64,000 nucleotides of DNA, taken from NCBI GenBank assembly GCA_052143575.1, contig JBKQSP010000084.1, positions 32,231 to 96,230 on the forward strand. The letters are read 5' to 3'. Both the position numbers and the translations under genes were made by a program. Origin of the DNA: JAKACA01 sp052143575. GTDB lineage: Bacteria; Actinomycetota; Acidimicrobiia; Acidimicrobiales; Bog-793. Positions 50,701-58,272 of this stretch are shown here, piece by piece. The notes beneath the pieces were generated by a model that saw only the letters and a program-made list of their open reading frames with translations, had not been told where the DNA came from and searched no databases. Position 1 is the first letter of the stretch. Every line of letters begins with the position of its first letter.

Positions 50701-50746
50701 GCCGGCGGGACGCCTACGCCGGCGGGACGCCTACGCCGGCGACGGT
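50701..50746. repeat. GCCGGCGGGACGCCTAC 17-bp tandem repeat
   Basis: Two identical 17-bp copies (50701-50717 and 50718-50734) and a partial third, between the GGDEF-like and LvaB-like genes. Confidence 0.75.
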
Positions 50747-51382
50747 TCACAGTGTGTCGCGGTGCTTGCCCAGCAGATCGTCGAGCGCCTCTCGCAACAG
50801 GCTGGCCTCCGGCCGTCCCGTGCGCCGCGCCAGCTTTGCCAAACGGTGGAGGGTGGCGGGCGGGTAGTAGCTCGTCTTGAGAACCATTCGTTCCTCCACG
50901 GCCATCGAGATTCGATTGCCGCCGTCCCGTTTCGAACGAACAAGGGCCGTGTCGGCTGCCGCCAGCAGTTCGTCTGCCGAGACGCCGTGCTGTGGGCGAC
51001 CGGCCACCCCTCCGGAGACGGTGACCGCCTCGGCGTCACCGATGCTCCGCCGCGTGCGGTCGAGGGCGACGAGGAGCGACTCCGGCGGAGCCCCGGCGAG
51101 GGCGACGGCGAATTCGTCGCCACGCACGTGGGCAAGCCGGGCCCCATCGGGCAGCGTGGACAGCAGCGCTTCCTCGAAGCGTGACAAGAGGGCATCGCCG
51201 CCTGCCTGCCCTTCGCGCTCGTTGACCGGCTCGAAGCCGTCGAGGTCGAGCACGGCAACAGCTACGGCGCCGCCCGGCTCGAGCAGGTCGATCTCGTTGC
51301 GCAACGCGTCAAGACCGAAGGATCGCGCATGGAAGCTGGAGGTCATGGCCTCCATCAAACCCCATCGGTATACATATGTCAA
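50747..51382 (-). CDS. GGDEF-like protein with C-terminal ribbon-helix-helix-like tail
   Basis: Protein of 211 residues. Residues about 15-155 match a diguanylate-cyclase domain: AVLDLDGFEPVNEREGQAGG, then HVRGDEFAVALAGA, where the signature reads RGDEF instead of GGDEF, and VTVSGGVAGRPQHGVSADEL. The inhibitory site is not obvious. The last 45 residues (MVLKTSYYPPATLHRLAKLA, then TGRPEASLLREALDDLL) look like a ribbon-helix-helix DNA-binding fold. If real, it would link a cyclic-di-GMP-type domain to DNA binding. The start is uncertain among several Met codons. Confidence 0.75.
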   Translation of the reverse strand: MTYVYRWGLMEAMTSSFHARSFGLDALRNEIDLLEPGGAVAVAVLDLDGFEPVNEREGQAGGDALLSRFEEALLSTLPDGARLAHVRGDEFAVALAGAPPESLLVALDRTRRSIGDAEAVTVSGGVAGRPQHGVSADELLAAADTALVRSKRDGGNRISMAVEERMVLKTSYYPPATLHRLAKLARRTGRPEASLLREALDDLLGKHRDTL

Positions 51383-51387
51383 ACATA

Positions 51388-51404
51388 ATGCGGTTGCGCC
51401 GCAT
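51388..51404. promoter_or_regulatory. Short inverted repeat upstream of the GGDEF-like gene
   Basis: ATGCGG-TTGCG-CCGCAT, six-base perfect arms, 6 bases before the GGDEF-like start and 3 bases after the acyl-CoA ligase stop. It could be an operator for the fused ribbon-helix-helix tail or a small RNA hairpin. Confidence 0.35.
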
Positions 51405-51407
51405 GAT

Positions 51408-53018
51408 TCAGCCGATGTTGCGCTCCCGCCCCCGCCAGTAAGGCTCCCGCAACTGGCGTTTCAGCAGTTTCCCGGACGGGTTGCGCGGCAGGGCGTCCAC
51501 GTAGTCAATGCTCTTCGGACACTTGTAACCCGCCAGGTGCTCGTGGCAGAAGGTCACGAGGGCGTCCTCGCCGACGGACTCCGGGGACTCGCCTGCCAGC
51601 AGCACGACCACTGCCTTGACGGCCTCGCCCCATTTCGCGTCCGGAACGCCGATCACGGCCACATCGAGGACGCTCGGATGCGCCAGCAAGGCGTTCTCGA
51701 CTTCGGCCGGGTAGACGTTCTCCCCGCCCGTCACGATCATGTCCTTGATGCGGTCGTAGAGGAACAAGTAACCCTCGTCGTCGAGGTATCCGGCGTCGCC
51801 GGTGCGGAGCCAGCCGTCGGCGTCGATGGTGGCCGCCGTCTCCTCCGGGCGGTCCCAGTAACCCACCATGTTGAACGGCGATCGGGTCACCACCTCGCCG
51901 ACCTCGCCCGCTTTCGCTGCAAGGCGGGTCTCGGGAGACATCACGCGCAATTCGACGCCGTCGTGGGGTTTGCCGGCGGAGCGAAGGAGGTGCCGGCGGT
52001 CGCCCGTCGGGTCGTGGTCCTCCGGCCGTAGCGCCGTGATGGCGCCGGTCGTCTCGGTCATGCCGTAGACCTGGGTGAAGTCGCACGGGAACCTCCTCAT
52101 GCATTGCACGAGCACCTCCTCGGAGATGGGAGAAGCTCCGTAGAAGATGTTGCGCAGGCTCGAGAGATCTGTCGTCTCGATCTGTGTTGTCATCAGCAGT
52201 GACATGAGCACGGCGGGCACGAGGAAAGTCTCCGTCACCCGTTCGGCCTCCACGAGTCGCAAGATCTCAACCGGGTCGACCTCGCGCAGCACGACGGATC
52301 GGCCACCTCGCGACATCCCCGAGAGCGCCCAGCCGGAGCCGCCGATGTGAAACAAGGGCATGGCGACGAGGCTCACCGTCGAGGCGTCGACGTGGAAGTT
52401 CTCATCGGCACGGCCCACCGAGGTGGCGAGATTGGCATTGGAGAGCATGACGCCTTTCGGGAGCCCCGTCGTGCCCGAGGTGTACAGCTGCATCGACACC
52501 TCCGCCGGTTCCCCTCGGGCGCCTGGATCGTCCGGCCGTTCGCCGGCGAACCACTCGCCGTAGCAGGCAAAGCGACCGTCCCCGGCAGCGAAGTCCTCGG
52601 GGGCCTCCCCGAGCACGACGACGCGTTGCAGGTGCGGAAGCCGGCTCGTCAGCTTCTCGAGAAGGCCGAGATAGTCCGGGTGGACAACGAGCACGCCCGC
52701 TTCGCAGTCGTTGAGGACGGCTGCGACCTCGTCGGCGGCGAGGCGCCAGTTCACAGCGACGTTGACGGCACCGATGAGGGCTCCCGCGAACAACAGATCG
52801 AAGTAGGCGAGGCTGTTCCGATCGAGGAAGGCGATGCGGTCACCGGCGCCCACGCCGTCGCGACGAAGGGCGTTGGCGACGCGCCCGGAGCGCTCCAGCT
52901 GCTCTGCCCACGTGCGACGTTCGCCGCCGCAGGCGAGCATCTCGTCGTCGGGGCGTTCAGCAGCTTGGGCTCGGATCAGGCCGGCAACCGTGTATCGCTC
53001 CTCCATGGCGCACATCAT
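51408..53018 (-). CDS. Acyl-CoA ligase (AMP-forming)
   Basis: ANL-superfamily enzyme of 536 residues. The AMP/phosphate-binding P-loop is SMQLYTSGTTGLPKGVMLSN, the A5-type motif appears in FTQVYGMTETTGAITAL, and the C-terminal hinge and Lys are in GWLRTGDAGYLDDEGYLFLY and YVDALPRNPSGKLLKRQL. It activates a carboxylic acid to the acyl-CoA in the cytoplasm. As first gene of the minus-strand cluster with LvaA- and LvaB-like proteins it may supply their hydroxyacyl-CoA substrate. Starts at 53018 or 53006 (MEERYTV) are both possible. Confidence 0.92.
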   Translation of the reverse strand: MMCAMEERYTVAGLIRAQAAERPDDEMLACGGERRTWAEQLERSGRVANALRRDGVGAGDRIAFLDRNSLAYFDLLFAGALIGAVNVAVNWRLAADEVAAVLNDCEAGVLVVHPDYLGLLEKLTSRLPHLQRVVVLGEAPEDFAAGDGRFACYGEWFAGERPDDPGARGEPAEVSMQLYTSGTTGLPKGVMLSNANLATSVGRADENFHVDASTVSLVAMPLFHIGGSGWALSGMSRGGRSVVLREVDPVEILRLVEAERVTETFLVPAVLMSLLMTTQIETTDLSSLRNIFYGASPISEEVLVQCMRRFPCDFTQVYGMTETTGAITALRPEDHDPTGDRRHLLRSAGKPHDGVELRVMSPETRLAAKAGEVGEVVTRSPFNMVGYWDRPEETAATIDADGWLRTGDAGYLDDEGYLFLYDRIKDMIVTGGENVYPAEVENALLAHPSVLDVAVIGVPDAKWGEAVKAVVVLLAGESPESVGEDALVTFCHEHLAGYKCPKSIDYVDALPRNPSGKLLKRQLREPYWRGRERNIG

Positions 53019-53185
53019 CGCCGCCCGGATGCCTCGACCGCACGATGCCGGCTGACGAACGACATCGAGGTGACATCACTTCGGACCCTCGGACCCTCGG
53101 CCACAGAGGGTCAGCCGAGGCGTGCGCTCAGGCGCAGCGAAGGTCGTGCGCCACAGGGGCGAACGCGACGACGAGGAGGGCGACG

Positions 53186-53341
53186 ATGCTCATCTTGCTA
53201 GTGCCTCGGGCCATCCTCGCTGCTGCCGGTCTCGGCCTCGCTCGAGCGGTCGCCACCGTCGAGCACCTCTTCCGGCGGCACGGGGAGCGGTCGACGCCCC
53301 GTCGGGACCGCCCTGGTCAGCCTGCCCCTTCAGCAGGCTGA
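53186..53341 (+). CDS. Possible small membrane peptide, 51 residues
   Basis: A short gene with a good ribosome site (GAGGAGGG, 6 bases before ATG). The product has one hydrophobic stretch (MLILLVPRAILAAAGLGLAR) and a basic Arg/Pro tail. The last codons coincide with a strong hairpin. No family recognised; it could equally be a chance ORF. Confidence 0.4.
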   Translation: MLILLVPRAILAAAGLGLARAVATVEHLFRRHGERSTPRRDRPGQPAPSAG

Positions 53342-53346
53342 CCAGG
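53312..53346. terminator. Strong 14-bp hairpin between convergent genes
   Basis: CCTGGTCAGCCTGC and its exact complement GCAGGCTGACCAGG surround a 7-base loop (CCCTTCA). It is at the end of the small plus-strand gene and just after the stop of the saccharopine dehydrogenase-like gene, suited to end transcripts from both sides. No U-tract. Confidence 0.65.
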
Positions 53347-53354
53347 CCGGCGCT

Positions 53355-54566
53355 TCAGCGCGGCGTGCGCTCCTCGCAGGCCCAGGGAGCGCCGCAGTCG
53401 TTCAGGAGGTCGAGGAACGGCTCGGGCGGCAGCGCCTCGGGTCCGAGGAGACCCACGCCTTTCCAGGCGCCGGAATCGATGAGCTCGAGAGCGACCACCG
53501 GGTTGATGGCGGTCTGCCAGACGACTGCTTGCGAGTCGTAGTTGGCCATGCACCAGTCGTTGTCGACGGCGTGGTGGAGGTAGACCTCGCGCTTGCGGCC
53601 GTCCCAACCGACTCCGGTCACCCAGGTGCCCGCACAGGTGACCCCGTGCATCAAGTGGCCGATCTCTGCCGGATCCGGGAGACGGGCGGCCACGACGTCA
53701 CGCGGCGACACGAGGCCGCCCGACACGGCGACCGGCTCGGTCGAGTCGAGGCCCAGCATGTGGATGGTCTTGAGGACGCCGATGAACTCGTCACCGAGCC
53801 CGTACTTGAACGTCACGCGGTTGCAGTCGACCCAACGCGGTACGAGGAGGACCTCTTCGTGCTCGACGTTCACGCATTCGACCGGACCGATACCGGCCGG
53901 GAAGACGAAGGTCTCCGGCTCGCTGAACGGCTCCGTCGTGTACCAGCCGCGGCCCTTCTCCCAGATGACCGGCGGGTTCAGGCACTCCTCGATCGTCGTC
54001 CAGATCGAGAACGTCGGGCAGAAGTCGTATCCCTCGACAACGAGGTTGGCACCGTCGCGCACGCCCACCTCGTCGATGGAGGCGAACAGCTTCTCGGCGG
54101 CGTAGCTGGCGAAGACGTCAGACAGCCCCGGCTCGACACCCATGCCGGCGAGAGCCAGCAGACCGCGCTCCTCGAACTGTGGCGCCAACGCGAACTGCTC
54201 GTCACCGAGCATCACGCCCGGCTTGTGGTACGGGTCGGTCGGGTGCGGATGCGAGAGCGACATCGCCATGTCGAGGTACGTCACACCGGCCTCGAGGGCG
54301 GCCCGGTACAGCGGCATGACGAAGCGGGGGTCGACGGCGTTCACCATGGCGTCGATCTTCTCCGCCCGCATCAACGCCACGAGGCTGGCCTCATCGGAGG
54401 CGTCCAACCTGACACCAGTGAAGTGGTCGGCTGCCGACTTCGCCGCCCGTTCCGCCCGGTCGAGTTCGCGATCGCCGATCACCACCTTCTCGAACACACC
54501 GCGACGAGCCGCGATATGAGCAAAGGCACTTCCGACACCACCGGCCCCCACGACGAGAACACGCAT
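53355..54566 (-). CDS. Saccharopine dehydrogenase/carboxynorspermidine synthase-like protein
   Basis: Protein of 403 residues. The Rossmann motif is MRVLVVGAGGVGSAFAHIAA, followed by VIGDRELDRAERAAKS, AMVNAVDPRFVMPLYRAALE and GMGVEPGLSDVFASYAA. The C-terminal catalytic domain includes WVTGVGWDGRKREVYLHHAV and VVWQTAINPVVALELI. Related enzymes are saccharopine dehydrogenase and carboxynorspermidine synthase, reducing imine adducts with NADPH. The ATG has GGAGG upstream within a potential hairpin. It is divergent from an amino acid permease, so uptake and metabolism of an amine or amino acid may be linked. Confidence 0.9.
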   Translation of the reverse strand: MRVLVVGAGGVGSAFAHIAARRGVFEKVVIGDRELDRAERAAKSAADHFTGVRLDASDEASLVALMRAEKIDAMVNAVDPRFVMPLYRAALEAGVTYLDMAMSLSHPHPTDPYHKPGVMLGDEQFALAPQFEERGLLALAGMGVEPGLSDVFASYAAEKLFASIDEVGVRDGANLVVEGYDFCPTFSIWTTIEECLNPPVIWEKGRGWYTTEPFSEPETFVFPAGIGPVECVNVEHEEVLLVPRWVDCNRVTFKYGLGDEFIGVLKTIHMLGLDSTEPVAVSGGLVSPRDVVAARLPDPAEIGHLMHGVTCAGTWVTGVGWDGRKREVYLHHAVDNDWCMANYDSQAVVWQTAINPVVALELIDSGAWKGVGLLGPEALPPEPFLDLLNDCGAPWACEERTPR

Positions 54567-54573
54567 GGCAAAC

Positions 54574-54599
54574 CTCCTCTCGGGGCGGCGAGAGAGGAG
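54574..54599 (-). promoter_or_regulatory. Hairpin that can hide the ribosome site of the saccharopine dehydrogenase-like gene
   Basis: On the minus-strand transcript CTCCTCTC pairs perfectly with GAGAGGAG, whose 3' end is the gene's GGAGG ribosome site, across a 10-base loop. The ATG follows 7 bases after the site. This would favour a translational switch, though no trigger is known. Confidence 0.45.
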
Positions 54600-54767
54600 T
54601 ACACAGCCGACCGTCCCGGAGGGCACAGGGCCGCTTCGCAACTCGCCGTCAGTCCACCGTGATTCTGCGGCGCAACGGGCAATTCGACTAGTGCCGAAAG
54701 TCCCTACCGCTCGGCCGCGAATCGGTTTACAGCAGTCCTAGTTGGGGGTCACCGAAAGGCTCCTCGC

Positions 54768-56447
54768 ATGGCGACAGGCATACAAGACCGGGTTTCCAGC
54801 GGATCCACGATCGGCATGACGACCGACCGGACGGACAAGGGGCTCAAGTCCGAGGCCCTCGGGCTCGTCTCCAACGTCGTGATCGGTGTCGCTTCGACGG
54901 CGCCCGCCTACAGCCTGGCGGCCACCCTCGGCCCCATCGCCCTCGCCGTCGGCCTCTTGTCGCCGCTCATCGTCGTCGTCGCCTTCGTCCCGATGCTCCT
55001 CATCTCCATCGGCTACAGCGAGCTCAACAAGGTGGACCCCGACTGCGGCACGACCTTCACGTGGTCGACGAGGACCTTCGGCCCCCGCGTGGGGTGGATG
55101 GGCGGCTGGGGCATCATCGCCTCCGACGTCCTCGTGATGGCGAGCCTGGCACAGGTGTCCAGCCAGTACGGCTTCCTCCTCGTGAATGCGAACAGCATCG
55201 GCCACGACCCGGCGAGCACGTGGGTCCTGTTGGTCGGTGTCCTTTGGCTGGCGGCCATGACGTGGGTCTGCTTCCGGGGCATCGAGGTGTCCGCCAGGGT
55301 GCAGAAGGTCCTCCTCGGGATCGAGATCGTCATGCTCGTCGTCTTCGCCACCGTGGCGCTGATCCGCGTCGGCATCGGTGACGCTCCCCACGGCTACCTG
55401 ACGCCGAGCCTCAGCTGGTTCGACCCGCTGCACCACCGTTTCTCGAACCTCGTCGACGGCTTCATCCTCATGCTGTTCATCTACTGGGGCTGGGACACGT
55501 CGCTCTCCATCAACGAGGAGACCTCTGACAAGGAGCGCACCCCCGGTCTGGCAGGCATCTCGGCGACGGTGATCCTCCTCAGCATCTACGTCGTCGTGAC
55601 CCTGGCGGCGCAGTCCTTCGCCGGAGTCGGCACTACGGGCATCGGCCTGTTGAACCCGGCACACGTCTCCGACGTCATCTCCGTCCTCGGCACGGCCGTG
55701 TTCGGCTCGGCCATCATCGGCCAGATCTTCTCGCATCTCCTGCTCCTCATGGTGCTCAGCTCGGCGGCCGCCTCCGCTCAGACGACCATCCTGCCGACGG
55801 CTCGCACCGCCTTGTCGATGGGTGTCTACAAGGCGCTGCCCGATGCCTTCGGCCACGTCCACAAGAAGTACCTCACGCCCACGGTGGCGACCTTCGCCAT
55901 GGGTGGCATCTCGGTCGTCATGTACGCCGTGATGAACTATCTCTCCGGCGGCTACGTCATCGCCGACTCGGTCACCGCCATCGGCATCTGGATCGCCTTC
56001 TACTACGGGCTGACGGGCTTCACGTGCACCTGGTACTTCCGCAAGGTCCTCACGCGCAGCCGGCGCGACTTGTGGATGAAGGCCCTCTTGCCGAGCCTCG
56101 GGGGCATCATCCTCTACTCGGCCATGATCTGGAGCATCAAGACGGACTGGAACTTCAGCAGTAACGTCAGCTGGACGTCGTGGCAGCTCCCCTTCCCGCC
56201 CCACTCCGACCTCGGCGGCACCTTCATCATCTTCTTCGTGTCCCTCGTGATCGGGCTCGTCGTGATGGGGATCATGCGCTTCGCCAGCCCGACGTACTTC
56301 CGCGGTGAGAGCCTCAACCGCAGCACGCCGACGCTCGTGCCGGAGGAATTCGGTGCCCCGGTCGGGTCAGGCGTCGGCCTCCCAGGTGGACCAGACGAGG
56401 CGCCCGAGGACACGACCGAGGATCCGTTCGCGTCCCACCCAGGCTGA
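54768..56447 (+). CDS. APC-superfamily amino acid permease
   Basis: Transporter of 559 residues with about twelve membrane helices. Its N-terminal segment ALGLVSNVVIGVASTAPAYS and the YSELNKVDPDCGTTFTWSTR region are typical of the amino acid/polyamine branch of the APC superfamily. IEVSARVQKVLLGIEIVM and WDTSLSINEETSDKERT are also family-like. The C-terminal tail is Pro/Gly/Glu-rich and is encoded over 81 bases that also encode the end of the carboxylase epsilon gene on the other strand. Substrate unknown. Confidence 0.93.
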   Translation: MATGIQDRVSSGSTIGMTTDRTDKGLKSEALGLVSNVVIGVASTAPAYSLAATLGPIALAVGLLSPLIVVVAFVPMLLISIGYSELNKVDPDCGTTFTWSTRTFGPRVGWMGGWGIIASDVLVMASLAQVSSQYGFLLVNANSIGHDPASTWVLLVGVLWLAAMTWVCFRGIEVSARVQKVLLGIEIVMLVVFATVALIRVGIGDAPHGYLTPSLSWFDPLHHRFSNLVDGFILMLFIYWGWDTSLSINEETSDKERTPGLAGISATVILLSIYVVVTLAAQSFAGVGTTGIGLLNPAHVSDVISVLGTAVFGSAIIGQIFSHLLLLMVLSSAAASAQTTILPTARTALSMGVYKALPDAFGHVHKKYLTPTVATFAMGGISVVMYAVMNYLSGGYVIADSVTAIGIWIAFYYGLTGFTCTWYFRKVLTRSRRDLWMKALLPSLGGIILYSAMIWSIKTDWNFSSNVSWTSWQLPFPPHSDLGGTFIIFFVSLVIGLVVMGIMRFASPTYFRGESLNRSTPTLVPEEFGAPVGSGVGLPGGPDEAPEDTTEDPFASHPG

Positions 56448-56669
56448 GCTGCCCGTCGCCGACGGCGTCCTCGCCTGAGCCGCCATCGGGGCCTGAGTCG
56501 CCATCGGGCTCGCCAGTCCTCCCAGCACGGCTACGAGGGCCGCCAGCTCGACGGCTGTCGGCTGGCCGCGCACGCTGAGGACCGGCCTTGCGTGCTGCGC
56601 TGTCCCAGGCGGCGCACCGGCGCCGCCTGAGGGGACAGCCTCGGAGGGATCAGAGCGGGATGTTCCCAT
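56367..56669 (-). CDS. Acyl-CoA carboxylase epsilon subunit
   Basis: Small protein of 100 residues with the epsilon pattern PVLSVRGQPTAVELAALVAV and SSAWVGRERILGRV near the C-terminus. The epsilon chain, found in actinobacterial acetyl/propionyl-CoA carboxylases, tightens the alpha-beta holoenzyme. The ATG at 56669 lies in the last codons of the beta-subunit gene (20-base overlap), which fits coupled translation. The C-terminus overlaps 81 bases of the convergent permease gene. Confidence 0.8.
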   Translation of the reverse strand: MGTSRSDPSEAVPSGGAGAPPGTAQHARPVLSVRGQPTAVELAALVAVLGGLASPMATQAPMAAQARTPSATGSSAWVGRERILGRVLGRLVWSTWEADA

Positions 56670-58272
56670 GCTTGCGGCTCGACAGGGACGGGCGTTTGCT
56701 GGCCAGCGACGCCAGCGCCTTGGACACCTCGAGGCGCGTCTCGGACGGCATGATGACGGCGTCGATGTAGCCCTGCTCGGCGGCGAGGTACGGGTTGTCG
56801 TAGACCTCGTGGTACCGCTTCGTGAGCTCGCCGCGGACCTCGGCGAGCGTGCCGGCGACAGCAGCGGCCTCGAGATCGCGGTGGTGCACGATGCTGACGG
56901 CCCCCTCCGCCCCCATGACGGCGATCTCCGCCGTCGGCCACGCAAGGTTGACGTCGGCCAAGAGGTGCTTCGAACCCATCACGACGTAGGCACCGCCGTA
57001 TGCCTTGCGCGTGATGACCGTGACCTTGGGCACCGTGGCCTCCGCGTAGGCATAGATGAGCTTCGAGCCCCGCCGGATGATGCCCTGCCACTCCTGGTCG
57101 ATCCCGGGCAGGAAGCCGGGCACGTCGACGAGCGTGACGACGGGCACGTTGTAGGCATCGCAGGTGCGCACAAAGCGCGCCGCCTTCTCCGAGGCATCGA
57201 TGTCGAGCGTCCCGGCGAGGTGAGCCGGCTGGTTGGCGACGATCCCGACGGAGGAACCGTCGACGCGGCCGAAGCCACAGAGCATGTTGGGGGCGAAGGC
57301 AGCGTGCACTTCGAGAAACTCGCCGTCGTCGACGATGGCGGCGATGACGTCGCTCATGTCGTAGCTGGAGGTGTCCGAGTCGGGGATGATCGTGTCCAGC
57401 TGCTCGTCGGCCGCTGTCAGCACGGCCGAGGCCGAGGTCGCACAACGGGGCGGATCCGAGAGGTTGTTCTGCGGGAGGTAGCTGAGCAAGGCGCGTACGT
57501 AGTCGAAGGCGTCCTCCTCGTCCCGGGCGGCATAGTGGGCGTTGCCAGACTTGGTGGCATGCGTGGCGGCGCCACCCAGCTCCTCGAAGGTGACGTCCTC
57601 CCCTGTGACCGTCTTGATGACGTCCGGCCCGGTGATGAACATGTGCGCCAGCTTGTCCACCATGATGGTGAAGTCGGTAATGGCGGGCGAGTAGACAGCA
57701 CCGCCCGCGCAGGGGCCGGCGACGACGGAGATCTGGGGGATGACCCCGGAGGCGACCACGTTGCGGTAGAAGATGTCGCCGTAGAGCGCCAGCGAGGTGA
57801 CGCCTTCTTGAATGCGTGCCCCACCGGAGTCGTTGATCCCGATGAACGGGCACCCGATCTCGAGGGCAAGATCCATCGCCTTGACGACCTTCTGGCCGAA
57901 GACGCGGCCGAGTGAGCCCCCGAAGACCGTGAAGTCCTGCGAGAAGAGGCACACCTGGCGGCCGTTCACCTCGGCGAGACCGGTGACGACGCCGTCGCCG
58001 TAGGGGCCGTCTTCGTCGCCGGACGGCGAGCCCGGTCGTGCCATGGCGTCGAGCTCACGGAACGTGCCGGGGTCGACGAGCTGCTCGATGCGCTCTCGCG
58101 CCGTGAGCTTGTGATGGGCGTGCTGGCGGGCGGCGGCGGCCTCTGCCTGTCCGGCGAGCTCCTGTCGACGCCGCCCCAGCTCAGCCAACTTGCCGGCTGT
58201 CGTTTCGGCGTCGGAGATCTCCGCCTCCATGCCGTCGTGGGCAGCGCCACCCTCGTCTGTGGACGGGCTCAC
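56650..58272 (-). CDS. Acyl-CoA carboxylase beta (carboxyltransferase) subunit
   Basis: Protein of 540 residues of the PccB/AccD type. Landmarks are LTARERIEQLVDPGTFREL, the N-domain oxyanion region (SGGARIQEGVTSLALYGDIF), GPCAGGAVYSPAITDF and the C-domain VDVPGFLPGIDQEWQGIIRR with KAYGGAYVVMGSKHLLADV. It transfers carboxyl from biotin to acetyl-, propionyl- or longer acyl-CoA; the specificity residues cannot be assigned confidently. The GTG at 58272 overlaps the stop of the alpha gene (GTGA), better than the ATG at 58296. Confidence 0.95.
   Translation of the reverse strand: MSPSTDEGGAAHDGMEAEISDAETTAGKLAELGRRRQELAGQAEAAAARQHAHHKLTARERIEQLVDPGTFRELDAMARPGSPSGDEDGPYGDGVVTGLAEVNGRQVCLFSQDFTVFGGSLGRVFGQKVVKAMDLALEIGCPFIGINDSGGARIQEGVTSLALYGDIFYRNVVASGVIPQISVVAGPCAGGAVYSPAITDFTIMVDKLAHMFITGPDVIKTVTGEDVTFEELGGAATHATKSGNAHYAARDEEDAFDYVRALLSYLPQNNLSDPPRCATSASAVLTAADEQLDTIIPDSDTSSYDMSDVIAAIVDDGEFLEVHAAFAPNMLCGFGRVDGSSVGIVANQPAHLAGTLDIDASEKAARFVRTCDAYNVPVVTLVDVPGFLPGIDQEWQGIIRRGSKLIYAYAEATVPKVTVITRKAYGGAYVVMGSKHLLADVNLAWPTAEIAVMGAEGAVSIVHHRDLEAAAVAGTLAEVRGELTKRYHEVYDNPYLAAEQGYIDAVIMPSETRLEVSKALASLASKRPSLSSRKHGNIPL

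Noticed and set aside
54738..56204. 488-codon minus-strand frame opposite the amino acid permease
   Set aside because: Asp/Glu/His/Arg-rich shadow of a membrane protein gene, no motif.
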